This document shows positions 19,482-30,585 of a stretch of DNA of 64,000 nt, piece by piece. The DNA comes from Astragalus membranaceus (Eukaryota; Streptophyta; Magnoliopsida; Fabales; Fabaceae). The notes under the pieces were generated by a model, which saw nothing but the letters and a program-made list of their open reading frames with translations, made no database searches and had not been told where the DNA came from. The stretch is taken from NCBI GenBank assembly GCA_039519185.1, contig CM076849.1:74705784-74769783 (forward strand), in the 5' to 3' direction. The position numbers and the translations under genes are program-made. Every line of letters begins with the position of its first letter. Positions within the stretch are counted from its first letter, which is position 1.

Positions 19482-19976
19482 TCATTTAGTAACATCAAAT
19501 GTATATGTTTTTGCAACAAATCTATCATTTTTAGGTTCGACAGGATTTTTCCCAACTGAAGGCTTCAATAATTTACAAGTATAATGAGGTCCAGGTTTTA
19601 GTTCAGCCATATTGACCTCTTCTTCGACATCCTCATAAGAGACATCAAATTCTTGGTCGCTGTCATTATTTTCGACGTATGCAACCTTTTCTTTTTTATT
19701 AAACCTACTGGTTCTAGCCTTTTCAGCTTTTAGCCTTTCGACTTGTCGAACCCTATCAGCCAATTGGGCCATATCTATTAAGTGCGATGTATCTAACTTC
19801 TTTCTTATAGAAAAGTCGAGGCCACCAGCAGCCATTTCGACTAACTCATGTTCGGGCACTTGTGTAAAGCACCTTGCCTTGAGAAGTCTGAATCTATTGA
19901 GATAGTCATCAATAGACTCTGCCACTTGGCGTCGAACGCTAGCCAATTCTTTAAGACTAATCTTCGACTGGCCCAT
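19482..19976 (-). pseudogene. Gag capsid segment of Tat element C
   Basis: The segment includes ASVRRQVAESIDDYLNRFRL and the surrounding helical sequence, characteristic of the retrotransposon gag domain (PF03732 type). Sequence just upstream (19977-20100) continues the domain (AFTWFTTLPPHSI-like) in the same direction but with a stop. It is a broken part of a single gag gene that begins at about 21140. Confidence 0.8.
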
Positions 19977-20131
19977 GTAGAACTGTTCATGAAATGCTTT
20001 CTCTAATTGCCCCCAGTTAAATATGGAATGTGGGGGTAAAGTTGTAAACTAAGTGAAAGCATTTTTTGTAAGGGAATTTGGGAAATATTTAAACCTCAAA
20101 TTCTCATTATGTGCTATGTCACCAGCCTCAG

Positions 20132-21175
20132 TTAAATAACGGGCAACGTGTTCGACAGTGGATTCGCTGGTTTCCCCTGCGAATTTTGTGACTTGGGAAT
20201 TTTCCAACCCCTAGGCAACTCATTTTGTAACACATAATCTGACAAGGGTGAAACAAAATTTGGCCTATGCAGGCCCAAATTGTGGCCATTCTGGGCTAAA
20301 ATGGTTTCGACGAGATTAGCCAAGTTATTTTGGAGTCCAAAATTGTTTTGCTGAACTTGTCTAATCACTTCATCAACATTCTGGCCTCTGTTGACCAACA
20401 CAACCTCAGGGTTTACTTCGACTTCCCTTCTTGGAGGTGGTTCGACAGCAATTTGCTGTCCTTGACCCACAAGGTTTTCGACAGGCCTTATATTCTGAAT
20501 TTGAGGCACTTGCTGGTTTTGCAATGGTGTAGGGCCAAAGAAATCTGCTATTCTCCCCATTTGATTAGCCAACATCTGGTAACTATCGTTCGTGTTTTGC
20601 ATTAAGGGGTTAAACACCGTACCAATTTGTTGGGTCAGCATATTGACCATGTCATGGTTACTCTCATCCATTTGTTGCCTTAAGGCCAGCAACGATGATG
20701 TGGTTAAGGCAGCTGGTTGAGCATTTTGACCAAAAGTGCTCTCTGGTGAACCATGGAGAGGGGAAAACGCTGTGACTGCAGGGTCTTCATAAGTAGACAT
20801 ATTCGTTTGAAGGCCTTCCATCATGGCTGTTGGCATACCATATGGGTAACCCCTAAATTGAGAGATTTTCGGAAGTCTTGTATCAAAAGTATTTCCAACT
20901 GAGGGATTAAACATTAGTGGATTGGCCGAAGACCCTAACACCAATGGCAGTGTTAACGCCGCTGTAGTCAACATTGTTACAGGAGCAGTTACCCCTGCCA
21001 TTTTCGAAGAGGGCATAGGAGCAGTTGCTCCCGTGACATTTGCAACACTAGCGTTGCCCATTGACGCCTGTTCTTGTGAATTCTGTGGATTCTGTGCATT
21101 AGACAACGAAGCGTTGTTCGAACCATAACGTGCCATCTGTGAAAGATGTTTTCCACTCCTTAAATGCATACACAC
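20132..21175 (-). pseudogene. Gag N-terminal region of Tat element C
   Basis: The likely gag start is the Met of MARYGSNNASLSNAQN at about 21133, not the first Met at 21175. The product is Gln/Asn/Pro-rich with no clear fold, then has the conserved NNLANLVETILAQNGHN and RPNFVSPLSDYVLQNELPRG that precede the Tat capsid domain. A frame break near 20130 disconnects it from the capsid segment. Confidence 0.78.
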
Positions 21176-21247
21176 AATAGATCACAAGTTTATGTTTCAA
21201 GAACCAATTCGGAAATTGTTTCAAATAACTCTGAAAATTAGCACAAA

Positions 21248-21270
21248 GGGTCCCACTGGGCGTGCCAATT
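21248..21270 (-). other. Primer binding site of Tat element C
   Basis: Read on the minus strand, the bases after the 5' LTR are ATTGGCACGCCCAGTGGGAC, a tRNA-complementary site of the type used by Tat elements and different from the initiator-Met site of the Tekay elements. I cannot name the tRNA with certainty. Confidence 0.65.
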
Positions 21271-21741
21271 TGTTTACCGTGGATTTTGGTAAACAACCGC
21301 TGGTTTAAAATTTGTTACTTGCAAGATCAACCAGTAAATCTTAGGACATTTGTGCTATAGGTTTTTTCAGAAAAGTTATGAATGTTCTTGATACTATTTG
21401 TAATAACTGACAATTTCACAGTTGTTGAAACTGTCGAATTTGTTTATGCATCTTTGAATTCGATCAAATGCAGAAAAACAAGTAAATTGCATAAATATTT
21501 AAGAAAACATAACTAGATTGCTTTGAAATAAAATACGTTGGTACACAATATCATACATCTCGTTTCTGTAACTCATGTTTCTCTGTAACTTGGAATTCTG
21601 AGCGTGAGAAATATGTATGAGAGTTTGCGACCCCTTTTTTCTCTATGAGAAACTACTATATATACTATGCAGAGATTGTAACTGCCTACAACGGGTATAT
21701 ATAACTGTACACAGGGATTTAAAAACAACAACTGTCGTATC
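21271..21741 (-). repeat. Truncated 5' LTR of Tat element C
   Basis: The sequence matches 8191-8660 with few differences and then stops at 21741, where the Sirevirus LTR begins. The remaining roughly 290 bp of this LTR is not found anywhere later in the window, so the Sirevirus insertion was followed by loss of the other side. Confidence 0.9.
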
Positions 21742-23228
21742 TGTTGACCAAGTGACTTCAAACACAAGAGGGGGGTGAATTGTGAAATTAAAAATTGCAC
21801 TTAAAAATAAAGTCTTTAAAAGCAAGTTGATCAAGTAAACTAAATTGCTTCAGAAAATGTTTTGATTTGAATAAGAGCGATAAGGAAATAAATAAAACTT
21901 GCAAGGAAAATAAAAGAGATGAAGGGAAAGAAGAAGAAGACAAGCAGAGTTTTATACTGGTTCGGCCACTCCTGAGGCCTACGTCCAGTCCCCAAGGAAA
22001 ACTCCAAGGGATTTTAATCAATCACTAGCTTTTAAAACAGGTTCAGCTAGAAACCTTTACAACCAAAGACCTTTTTACAAAAACCCGGGATATCACCTCC
22101 CTATGTAAAAGATCTTTAAAAACCTATAGATATCACCTCTCTATGAAAACACCAAGAGATATCACCTCTCTTAAATAACTTGTGATCGCACCCAACCAAG
22201 AGATGTCACCTCTCTTGAATACCTTGGGATCACACCCAAAAATAAGAAACACAAAGGATTTTGATAACACACTCAATAGTGTGGATAAAACAAATTGAAG
22301 CACAAGTTTACAATTCAAACTATATGAAATATAAAGCTCTCAAAATAAAATATTTAGCAAGTGTAAGAATAGTGAGAGTGATGAGAAGAATAATAGAATT
22401 TCAGATGCAAGTGTGAGGTGTGTTGATAGTGAAATGAGTGGCTCCTATTTATAGGCTTAGAAAAATATGACGTTGAGTTATTTTTGGAGATGAGGTAATC
22501 GATTGTGTGCTTAAATAACTTGGAGATGACAATCGATTAAATGCTTTCCTTAAAACATGGATGAATCGATTATGTGTTCTGTTAAAATATGAATGAATCG
22601 ATTATGTGCTCTGTTAAATCCTAAGAATCGATTATGTGCCTCAAAGGGAAAAGGAAAGAATCGATTATGTGGTTGTTTTCATAGAGAAGGAAATTGATTC
22701 TTTGCTTAAATGAAGGAAGTGTTGAAATCGATTATTGCTTGAATGTGGCATGCAAAAATCGATTATATGCTTGAACGAAAGGATGTTGAAATCGATTTTG
22801 TGCCTGACTAAAAGAGGTGGAAGAATCGATTATGTGTTTTCTCAAGACCACATAGGAATCGATTATGCAAGGAAAGGAAGAGATGTGAAATCGACTTCTC
22901 CTATTTTTGGAAACAATGTTAATCAAATATAGCCTTGGTAAAATCGATTATATGCATCTAAAAAATATTTTCACATATTATGTGCTTGTCCTATTTAATC
23001 TTGCATGCATGAGGTTTGTTGAAAAATATTTTCATGCAAAATTATTTTTATGAAACATATTGTGAGTGTGTGATTTATTTTCACTTACACAATGTCCTAA
23101 TACACACACAACAATAAAACAACTCTTGACTTGAGCTTGATTACATTTTTCCGCTTTTTGCAGTCTAGTCCTTTTTGACTTTCTTTTGTCGATCATCAAA
23201 ACCATATTATTCCTGTCAAGGCATATAT
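21742..23228 (-). repeat. Sirevirus (Ty1/copia) LTR, first copy, interrupted part
   Basis: It starts TGTTGACC and corresponds almost base for base with 28394-29895. It is cut at 23228 by a solo Tekay LTR; its last ten or so bases (25885-25894) lie on the far side. It contains a block of AGAGATATCACCTCTCT-type repeats (22085-22240) and an array of AATCGATTATGTG motifs (22490-22945). Confidence 0.9.
22490..22950. repeat. Irregular array of AATCGATTATGTG motifs in the Sirevirus LTR
   Basis: The core ATCGATT, often followed by ATGTG, recurs roughly every 25-50 bases more than a dozen times. ATCGAT is palindromic. The same array is at 29145-29600. Spacing is irregular, so it is not a simple tandem repeat; the motif itself seems to be conserved. 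Confidence 0.8.
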
Positions 23229-25884
23229 TGTAACACCCCTTTTCTAATAACCTTACTATTTAATAAAATCAGAGTTTCTTTTTTTTTTTTTTGAAAACAA
23301 TCTAAGCGAGTGCTACACTTACTCCATTAAATCAACAACTTCAATTTTCATAGTTCGATTAAAAACCACAAGATACATAGCACCATGAAATACCGTTTAG
23401 TTCACATCAACCAAACACAGTCACTACCGCAGCGGAATAATAATAAGTCGAAAACAAAACCAATACATCACCAATAATAGTCTAACAGTATAAAGACAAT
23501 AACACATAAGCATAAGACGCCCCCCCCCCCCCCCCCCGGTGCTACGTATCAGAGCATGACACTTCCTACCAGACGAAGGCATAAGGGTAACCTTCACTCG
23601 TTATTACCTGCACGTTGCCGACATAAGAAGCAACATAAAAGCAGTAGGGTGAGTCTCTTTTCATAATTAATAACATATGGAATAAGCACTGCATAGGAAG
23701 GTAACTAGGCACACCGATTCACAACAAAGGCAGCAACCACATCACAATTACAATCTCCAAATAACAATACAAAAGGTATGGTTATGCATGAAATGCAACC
23801 CAAACTCCACGGGCACATGCATGTCGGATCCGTCACCAAATACAATTAGGCCGTAGCCTCTGCTCACCATTTAAAATTAGGCCGAAGCCTCTGCTCACCG
23901 ATAATGCACATGGTTCATGAGACGCCATGACAATGCATCACAACACACCACACAATTCACCAATTCACATTTAATCAGCTCACCATATCTCACCAATAAA
24001 CTCACCAATAAAACTCACCAATAAAACTCACCAATAAATCTCACCAATAAAACTCACCAATAAAACTCACCTATAAAACTCACCAATAAAACTCACTAAT
24101 AAAACTCACCAATAAATCTCACCAATAAAACTCACCAATAAATCAGTACCAATTTAATTAAACCGTTTTAGGATATTGACACGAAATAGGAGAAAGTGAA
24201 TAAAAATTGCAATTAGACACCTTGAACAACTTCAGTCCAGAACCACCAGTAAAATAAACCATTTTTGCATAAAACCAGAACATTTGGATAGACATCGAAA
24301 TTAGCTTCGAAACGCATTTTGAACCGTTAAATTTGGATAACCGAGTCAAAAGTTACATTAAAAACAAATTTAGAAAAAATTGGGCAACATCCTGATTTTG
24401 GCGCCCAGCAAAACTGGCGCAGGGCGCCTAGCGCCCAGACACATGATTGGCGCAAGAAAACTGGCGCAGGGCGCCTAGCGCCCAGACACAGGCGCAGGAA
24501 AAACTGGCGCAGGGAACACGGCGCCCATGCATAAGGCGCCTTGGCAAAACACGCAAGGAAACTCTTTTAACTTCAAAATTAATTTTGCACGAGCCAAATA
24601 CTCAGAATATGGGAACCCAACAAAAATTTTGGCAAAATGTGACACGCATCTTTGGCGCCCATGGACTAGGCGCCTAAGGCCAGGACAGACCACGACTCCT
24701 ATGACTCCAAATATTGTTTTGCACGAGCCATTTAACTTGGACATGAAAACCCAGTATCAATTTTCGCAAAATGAACAACAGAAGGTTGGGACCCTTGGCG
24801 CCCATGGCACAAGGAACACGGCCAAATTTTGACCCAACACCTGAAACTGACTCTTTTTGTGCCCAGGAACTCCCATACCAAATTTGAAAGCAAACCGAGC
24901 ATCCAATCCCCGGGACCCTCGGCTCCCATGGTGCCTAGACACGAGCAACACAATTCTGCAACACAGTGGCGCAGACAAGGGAACCCGGCGGCCAGTGTCT
25001 AGACACAGAACCAGACACAGGCAACACAGACACAGCACATGGGCGCCTGGCTCCCAGGAGCTAGACACAGACTTAGACAGAATTTCCAGCAACACCCAAA
25101 CTCCCTAGGAGCCTAAAGAGCCAACCAAATTCGAGTTCCTCACCACCAAAAATTCCCAAATTAAATCTCCAACCTTAATTTATCAATATAAGACTGACCA
25201 TCATGTTTTTCACCAAAATTCTTTCAGTCATAACATCAAACCCCTAGCATGCATATTGCGCACCACATTCATTTTAACACCAATTAAACACAATTTTGCA
25301 CAATTCAATTTCAGCATAGCAACAACATTATGATACACAATTCATTCAATAAAATCATTCTAAAACCTAACCCTAGACAATACTCATCACATAAGCTATT
25401 AAAGATAAAAAGAGGACCCCCTAACCTCTTACAAGTCGAAATTACTAGGCAAGGCTCCAAGGAATTGCAAGACACCAACAAGCTTTTCCTCCTCCTTGAG
25501 TGCTCCACGAAATTCTTCCCCCTTTCCTCTTGCAAGTCGCGACTTCCTCTTCTCACTCTCTCTCTATTCGCTTCTTTTTCTTTCTTTTGGGTGGAGTGAG
25601 TGAAATGCAAACTAACTCTCAAGACCCCTAAGTGAGTCGACTCCTATGACTAGTCAATGGGTCGTGGGCTTACATGTGGATCATGGGCCCCCATGCACAC
25701 CACCTAATTCGTGACAACACCTCCTAATTAAATTAAAACTCTAAATTAATTAATACTAGTCCTCACCTTATAAATAGATCCAATTACCTCGCATATATTT
25801 ATTTTATTTTCTACCACCACATAATTCCCAATTAATTAAAATAAATAATTCAATTAGATAGCTAATTAAATTTGGGGTGTTACA
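23229..25884 (-). mobile_element. Solo Tekay-type LTR (2656 bp) with TSD TATAT
   Basis: It starts TGTAACACCCC and ends GGGGTGTTACA, flanked by TATAT at 23224-23228 and 25885-25889. No internal region is present, so it arose by LTR-LTR recombination of a complete element. It is related to the LTRs of element B (shared TGCTACGTATCAGAGC and CACGGGCACATGCATGTCGG blocks) and lies on the same strand as B. The 17-base C run at 23519-23537 and the 14-bp repeats at 23995 are within it. No real gene is inside. Confidence 0.92.
23995..24146. repeat. 14-bp tandem repeat (CTCACCAATAAAAC) in the solo LTR
   Basis: About eleven units of CTCACCAATAAAAC with small variants. Element B's LTRs have only scattered CTCACCA motifs at the same place, so the expansion is specific to this copy or subfamily. 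Confidence 0.85.
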
Positions 25885-26118
25885 TATATTCACATTCTCC
25901 CCCTTTTTGATGTTGACAAACATCATTAGGAGAGATTTGCTCATTGAAGGGGTTAGATAAGAATATTTCATAGCAATGTATATATCAGAGATAAGCGCAG
26001 ATTATACTCCCCCTTTCTATATGCAAACATTTAAAGAATACTCCCCCTGAAACATGCAAATCACATAACTCTCCCCCTTTTGGCATTATCAAAAAGCGGG
26101 AAAAATAAATAAATCATG

Positions 26119-26394
26119 TCAAGGCATATATTCAAACGATAAGTGAAAATCGATTTGCATGAAATATTCAAAAGCCTCATTTTGGAACTCACCACCGTGA
26201 TCACTTCGGATAGATGCAATAGTTAAACCTTTTTCGTTTTGAATGATCTTATCAAGTTTTCGAAAAGCATCAAAAGCGTCGTTTTTATGAGAGATAAACA
26301 AGGTCCATGTATAGCGAGAGTAATAACGAGCGCACAGTAATTGCCACCATAAGACAAGTAGAAGAATCAAGCACGACCTTATTACCTTTGTCAC
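26119..26394 (-). pseudogene. Integrase core fragment of the Sirevirus, first copy
   Basis: The frame contains SRYTWTLFISHKNDAFDAF and IRSDHGGEFQNEAFEYF, the first part of a Ty1/copia integrase core with its second Asp. It ends about 220 bases before the LTR. The catalytic Glu, all of RT and all of RNase H are missing. The same truncated form occurs at 30128-30379, so the deletion was present before the two copies diverged. Confidence 0.85.
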
Positions 26395-26399
26395 AAAGT

Positions 26400-27204
26400 T
26401 GACTAATACTCAGCAAGTTATGCTTCAAACCTTCAACTAATAATGCATTTTCAATAACAGCATTTGGTTACATACCAATAGTGCCGACGCCACTAATTTT
26501 ACCTTTTGTATTGTCACAATAAAACACAAGTCCGCTTCTTTTTGGAGCTAAATGAGAGAACTTCTCTTAGTCTCCTGTCATGTGCTTTTTGAACAACCGC
26601 TATCTAGATACCACTTTGAGCTTTTGGCTTTCAAGCACACCTACAACACAAAATCAATTTTTGGTTTTTGGTACCCAAATCATCTTGGGTCCTTTTGGGT
26701 TAGTCTTGGGAATTGTGCCATTTGGAATCCACTTCCATTTGTCATTCATATCAATGTTCTTTCTTGCATTACAAATAGAAGATGTATGACCTTTTCTACC
26801 AAAATAATAACATTTTGTAAAAGGGCTACTAGATGTGATGTTGGGACTAAAAAACTTTTTGAAAGATTTTTCATGATTCTTTGGTAGCTAGCCCAAACCA
26901 GCTTTATCATAAGTTCCCCTTTGGTTTCCCAAAATGATATTTAGATTATCTCTTCCCCTGGTGAATTTTGCAAAAGTGTTGTGCAAATCATCAATTTTAT
27001 TTTTCAAAACATTGCACTCTTCACATTTGAGAGTACTCTCCTTTTTATTTTCATAAGAGTTGCAATAGGAGACTTCACTTACAAAAATTTGTTTTTCTTT
27101 AAGAATCTCTATTTCCTTGTTTAAAGTTTCGGTTTTAGATTGAAGAGTGGAAATAGTTTTCTTAGAAGTGGAAACAATTTTTCTAAGTTTAGTTGACTCG
27201 TTAT
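26400..27204 (-). pseudogene. Gag C-terminus and protease start of the Sirevirus, first copy
   Basis: This stretch matches the intact frame at 30586-31272 (second copy), which has a CCHC knuckle and the protease start LDSGCS. Here it is broken by several differences, such as an 8-base insertion at about 27212-27224 and a longer AAGCACACC block near 26633. A GAG-pre-integrase remnant (LLSISQLCDKG) lies at about 26395-26460. Confidence 0.75.
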
Positions 27205-28341
27205 TTAGTTCTTCAGAACTTCACAAGTACTAAGCAACTCATCATAAGTTAAATCAAGTTCAGTTTCAAAGGAGTTTACCTCATCTTCCTCAAGCTTTGC
27301 CATGAGACATAGTTTTGCTACCACGTTTTCGGATTCATCGGATGATTCCATATCATTTTCATCCCAAGCGATATACGCCCTTCTTCTTTTTGATTTCTTT
27401 CGAAGATTTATATCCGGTTTCTCATATTTTTGACTTTGAGGACAATCCGGCTTTATGTGCCCCTTTTTACCACATTTATAACATGTTGGGTTGAAGGAAG
27501 TTCCTTCCTCATTTTTGCTTTGAGGATTAGAAAATGATTTTGGTTTACCTTTATACCTCATGAACTTTTTGAAACTTCGAACCATTTCACTCATGTCTTC
27601 ATCACTTTCATTGGAGCTATCATAATCTTCCGTGTCACTTTCTTTGATACATGCTTTTAGCGCAAGTCCTTTATTTTTCTTTTCACCTTCCTCACTTTCA
27701 ATGAGTCGATTTAATTCGAGCTCATGTTCCTGCAATTTACCAAACAAGGTGGTTAAGTCCATAGAAGATAAATTTTTAGATTCCGAGATGGCTGTCACTT
27801 TGGGTTGCCAATTTCTATTTAGGCATCGCAGAACTTTATTGGTTAAATCCTCATTTTCGAAAGATTTTCCAAGGACTCTAAGATGGTTAACTATATGGAT
27901 GAAACATTTGTTTAGTTCTTGGATGGTTTCACCCGGTTTCATCTTAAATAGTTCATACTCATGAGTTATTGTGTTCATTGTAGCCCTTTTGACCTCGGTA
28001 GTACCTTCATGGGTCACTTGAAGGGCGTCCCACATTTCCTTGGCGGTTTTACAATGTGATACGCGATAGGACTCATCGATGCTTAACGCAGTTGTGATGA
28101 TGTTCTTAGCTTTCAAATTGTATTGAACCTTTTCTTTTTCATCTTTGGTCCAAAGAGATCTAGGCTTGTTCACCATTTCATCATTAACAAGATGAGTGGG
28201 AACAAATGGACCATTTATGACAGCATCCCAAATATCACAATCTACTCCTTCAATAAAAAATTTCATTCTTGTTTTCCAATAATCATACCCTTCACCACTG
28301 AAAGATGGGGGTCTATTTAAGGAGTCATTGTTTGAAGTCAT
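27205..28341 (-). CDS. Gag of the Sirevirus, first copy
   Basis: The 378-residue protein starts MTSNNDSLNRPPSFSGEGYD about 50 bases after the LTR and PBS. It has the copia gag helices (WDALQVTHEGTTEVKRATM, FIHIVNHLRVLGKSFENED) and a CCHC knuckle CYKCGKKGHIKPDC near residue 287. Its C-terminal part is charged. A large gag of this kind is typical of Sireviruses. The frame stops early at 27205 because of an 8-base insertion absent from the second copy. It would form virus-like particles in the cytoplasm if expressed; a non-autonomous copy would need RT and integrase from elsewhere. Confidence 0.88.
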   Translation of the reverse strand: MTSNNDSLNRPPSFSGEGYDYWKTRMKFFIEGVDCDIWDAVINGPFVPTHLVNDEMVNKPRSLWTKDEKEKVQYNLKAKNIITTALSIDESYRVSHCKTAKEMWDALQVTHEGTTEVKRATMNTITHEYELFKMKPGETIQELNKCFIHIVNHLRVLGKSFENEDLTNKVLRCLNRNWQPKVTAISESKNLSSMDLTTLFGKLQEHELELNRLIESEEGEKKNKGLALKACIKESDTEDYDSSNESDEDMSEMVRSFKKFMRYKGKPKSFSNPQSKNEEGTSFNPTCYKCGKKGHIKPDCPQSQKYEKPDINLRKKSKRRRAYIAWDENDMESSDESENVVAKLCLMAKLEEDEVNSFETELDLTYDELLSTCEVLKN

Positions 28342-28377
28342 CTTGCCTCTTGAGACAATTAGTCTTTACCAAGAGTC

Positions 28378-28392
28378 TAGCTCTGGTACCAC
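28378..28392 (-). other. Primer binding site of the Sirevirus
   Basis: On the minus strand TGGTACCAGAGCTAG follows the LTR end. It resembles the initiator tRNA-Met site with one substitution. Confidence 0.75.
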
Positions 28393-28393
28393 T

Positions 28394-29903
28394 TGTTGAC
28401 CAAATGACTTCAAACACAAGAGGGGGGTGAATTGTGAAATTAAAAATTGCACTTAAAAATAAAGTCTTTAAAAGCAAGTTGATCAAGTAAAGTAAATTGC
28501 TTCAGAAAATGTTTTGATTTGAATAAGAGCGATAAGGAAATAAATAAAACTTGCAAGGAAAATAAAAGAGATGAAGGGAAAGAAGAAGAAGACACGCAGA
28601 GTTTTATACTGGTTCGGCCACTCCTGAGGCCTACGTCCAGTCCCCAAGGAAAACTCCAAGGGATTTTAATCAATCACTAGCTTTTAAAACAGGTTCAGCT
28701 AGAAATCTTTACAACCAAAGACCTTTTTACAAAAACCCGGGATATCACCTCCCTATGTAAAAGACCTTTAAAAACCTAGAGATATCACCTCTCCATGAAA
28801 ACACCAAGAGATATCACCTCTCTTGAATAACTTGGGATCACACCCAACCAAGAGATGTCACCTCTCTTGAATACCTTGGGATCACACCCAAAAATAAGAA
28901 ACACAAAGGATTTTGATAACACATTCAATAGTGTGGATAAAACAAATTGAACCACAAGTTTACAATTCAAACTATATGAAATATAAAGCTCTCAAAATAA
29001 AATATTTAGCAAGTGTAAGAATAGTGAGAGTGATGAGAAGAATAATAGAATTTCAGATGCAAGTGTGAGGTGTGTTGAGAGTGAAATGAGAGGCTCCTAT
29101 TTATAGGCTAAGAAAAATATGACGTTGAGTTATTTTTGGAGATGGGGTAATCGATTGTGTGCTTAAATAACTTGGAGATGACAATCGATTAGATGCTTTC
29201 CTTAAAACATGGATGAATCGATTATGTGTTCTGTTAAAATATGAATGAATCGATTATGTGCTCTGTTAAATCCTAAGAATCGATTATGTGCCTCAAAGGG
29301 AAAAGGAAAGAATCGATTATGTGGTTGTTTTCATAGAGAAGGAAATCGATTCTTTGCTTAAATGAAGGAAGTGTTGAAATCGATTATTGCTTAAATGTGG
29401 CATGCTAAAATCGATTATATGCTTGAATGAAAGGATGTTGAAATCGATTTTGTGCCTGACTGAAAGAGGTGGAAGAATCGATTATGTGTTTTCTCAAGAC
29501 CACATAGGAATCGATTATGCAAGGAAAGGAAGAGATGTGAAATCGATTTCTCCTATTTTTGGAAACAATGTTAATCAAATATAGCCTTGGTACGATTATA
29601 TGCTTCTAAAAAACATTTTCACATATTATGTGCTTGTCCTATTTAATCTTGCATGCATGAGGTTTGTTGAAAAATATTTTCAAGCAAAATTATTTTTATG
29701 AAAGATATTGTGAGTGTGTGATTTATTTTATATTAGAGAGCTTTATTTTCACTTACACAATGTCCTAATACACACACAACAATAAAACAACTCTTGACAT
29801 GAGCTTGATTACATTTTTCCGCTTTTTGCAGTCTAGTCCTTTTTGACTTTCATTTGTCGATCATCAAAACCAGATTATTCCTGTCAAGGCATATATATTC
29901 ACC
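28394..29903 (-). repeat. Sirevirus LTR, second copy (about 1510 bp)
   Basis: It starts TGTTGACC and ends near TTCACC at 29903. It is highly similar to the first copy and carries the same ATCGATT array (29145-29600). It is followed directly by PPT-like CTCCCCCTTTTT and a second internal region, which places one LTR between two internal regions. Confidence 0.9.
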
Positions 29904-30127
29904 TTCTCCCCCTTTTTGATGTTGACAAACATCATTAGGAGAGATTTGCTCAATGAAGGGGTTAGATAAGAATATTTCATAACAATGTATATATCAGAGA
30001 TAACCGCAGATTATACTCCCCCTTTCTATATGCAAACATTTAAAGAATACTCCCTCTGAAACATGCAAATCACATAACTCTCCCCCTTTTGGCATTATCA
30101 AAAAGCGGGAAAAATGAATAAATCATG

Positions 30128-30379
30128 TCAAGGCATATATTCAAACGATAAGTGAAAATCAATTTGCATGAAATTTTCAAAAGCCTCATTTTGGAACTCA
30201 CCACCGTGATCACTTCGGAGAGATGCAATAGTTAAACCTTTTTCGTTTTGAATAATCTTATCAAGTTTTCGAAAAGCATCAAAAGCGTCGTTTTTATGAG
30301 AGATAAACAAGGTCCATGTATAGCGAGAGTAATAACGAGTGCATAGTAATTGCCACCATAAGACAAGTAGAAGAATCAA
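30128..30379 (-). pseudogene. Integrase core fragment of the Sirevirus, second copy
   Basis: It carries LRSDHGGEFQNEAFENF and the same abrupt end as the copy at 26119. It lies between a GAG-pre-integrase fragment (30294-30536, GLKHNLLSISQLCDKGNKV) and the PPT. The zinc-binding domain and everything after the middle of the core are missing. Confidence 0.82.
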
Positions 30380-30536
30380 GCACGACCTTATTACCTTTGT
30401 CGCAAAGTTGACTAATACTCAACAAGTTATGCTTCAAGCCTTCAACTAATAATGCATTTTCAATAACAGGATTTGGTTTCTTACCAATAGTGCCGACGCC
30501 ACTAATTTTAACTTTTGTATTGTCACAATAAAACAC
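30294..30536 (-). pseudogene. GAG-pre-integrase fragment of the Sirevirus, second copy
   Basis: The frame reads VGTIGKKPNPVIENALLVEG and LKHNLLSISQLCDKGNKV, the conserved region between protease and integrase in copia elements. It overlaps the integrase fragment in another frame, so a deletion joins the two. Confidence 0.8.
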
Positions 30537-30585
30537 AAGTCGCTTCTTTTTGGAGCTAAATGAGAGAACTTCTCTTAGTCTCCTG

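Noticed and set aside
22083..22240. Short spaced repeats that could be taken for a CRISPR-like array (AGAGATATCACCTCTCT)
   Set aside because: Plant LTR context, irregular spacing, repeats themselves variable; no CRISPR in plant nuclear genomes.
24447..25108. Plus- and minus-strand ORFs in the solo LTR (Gln/Ala-rich and Leu/Cys-rich)
   Set aside because: Products of GGCGCC-rich LTR sequence, no conserved motifs, differ between LTR copies.
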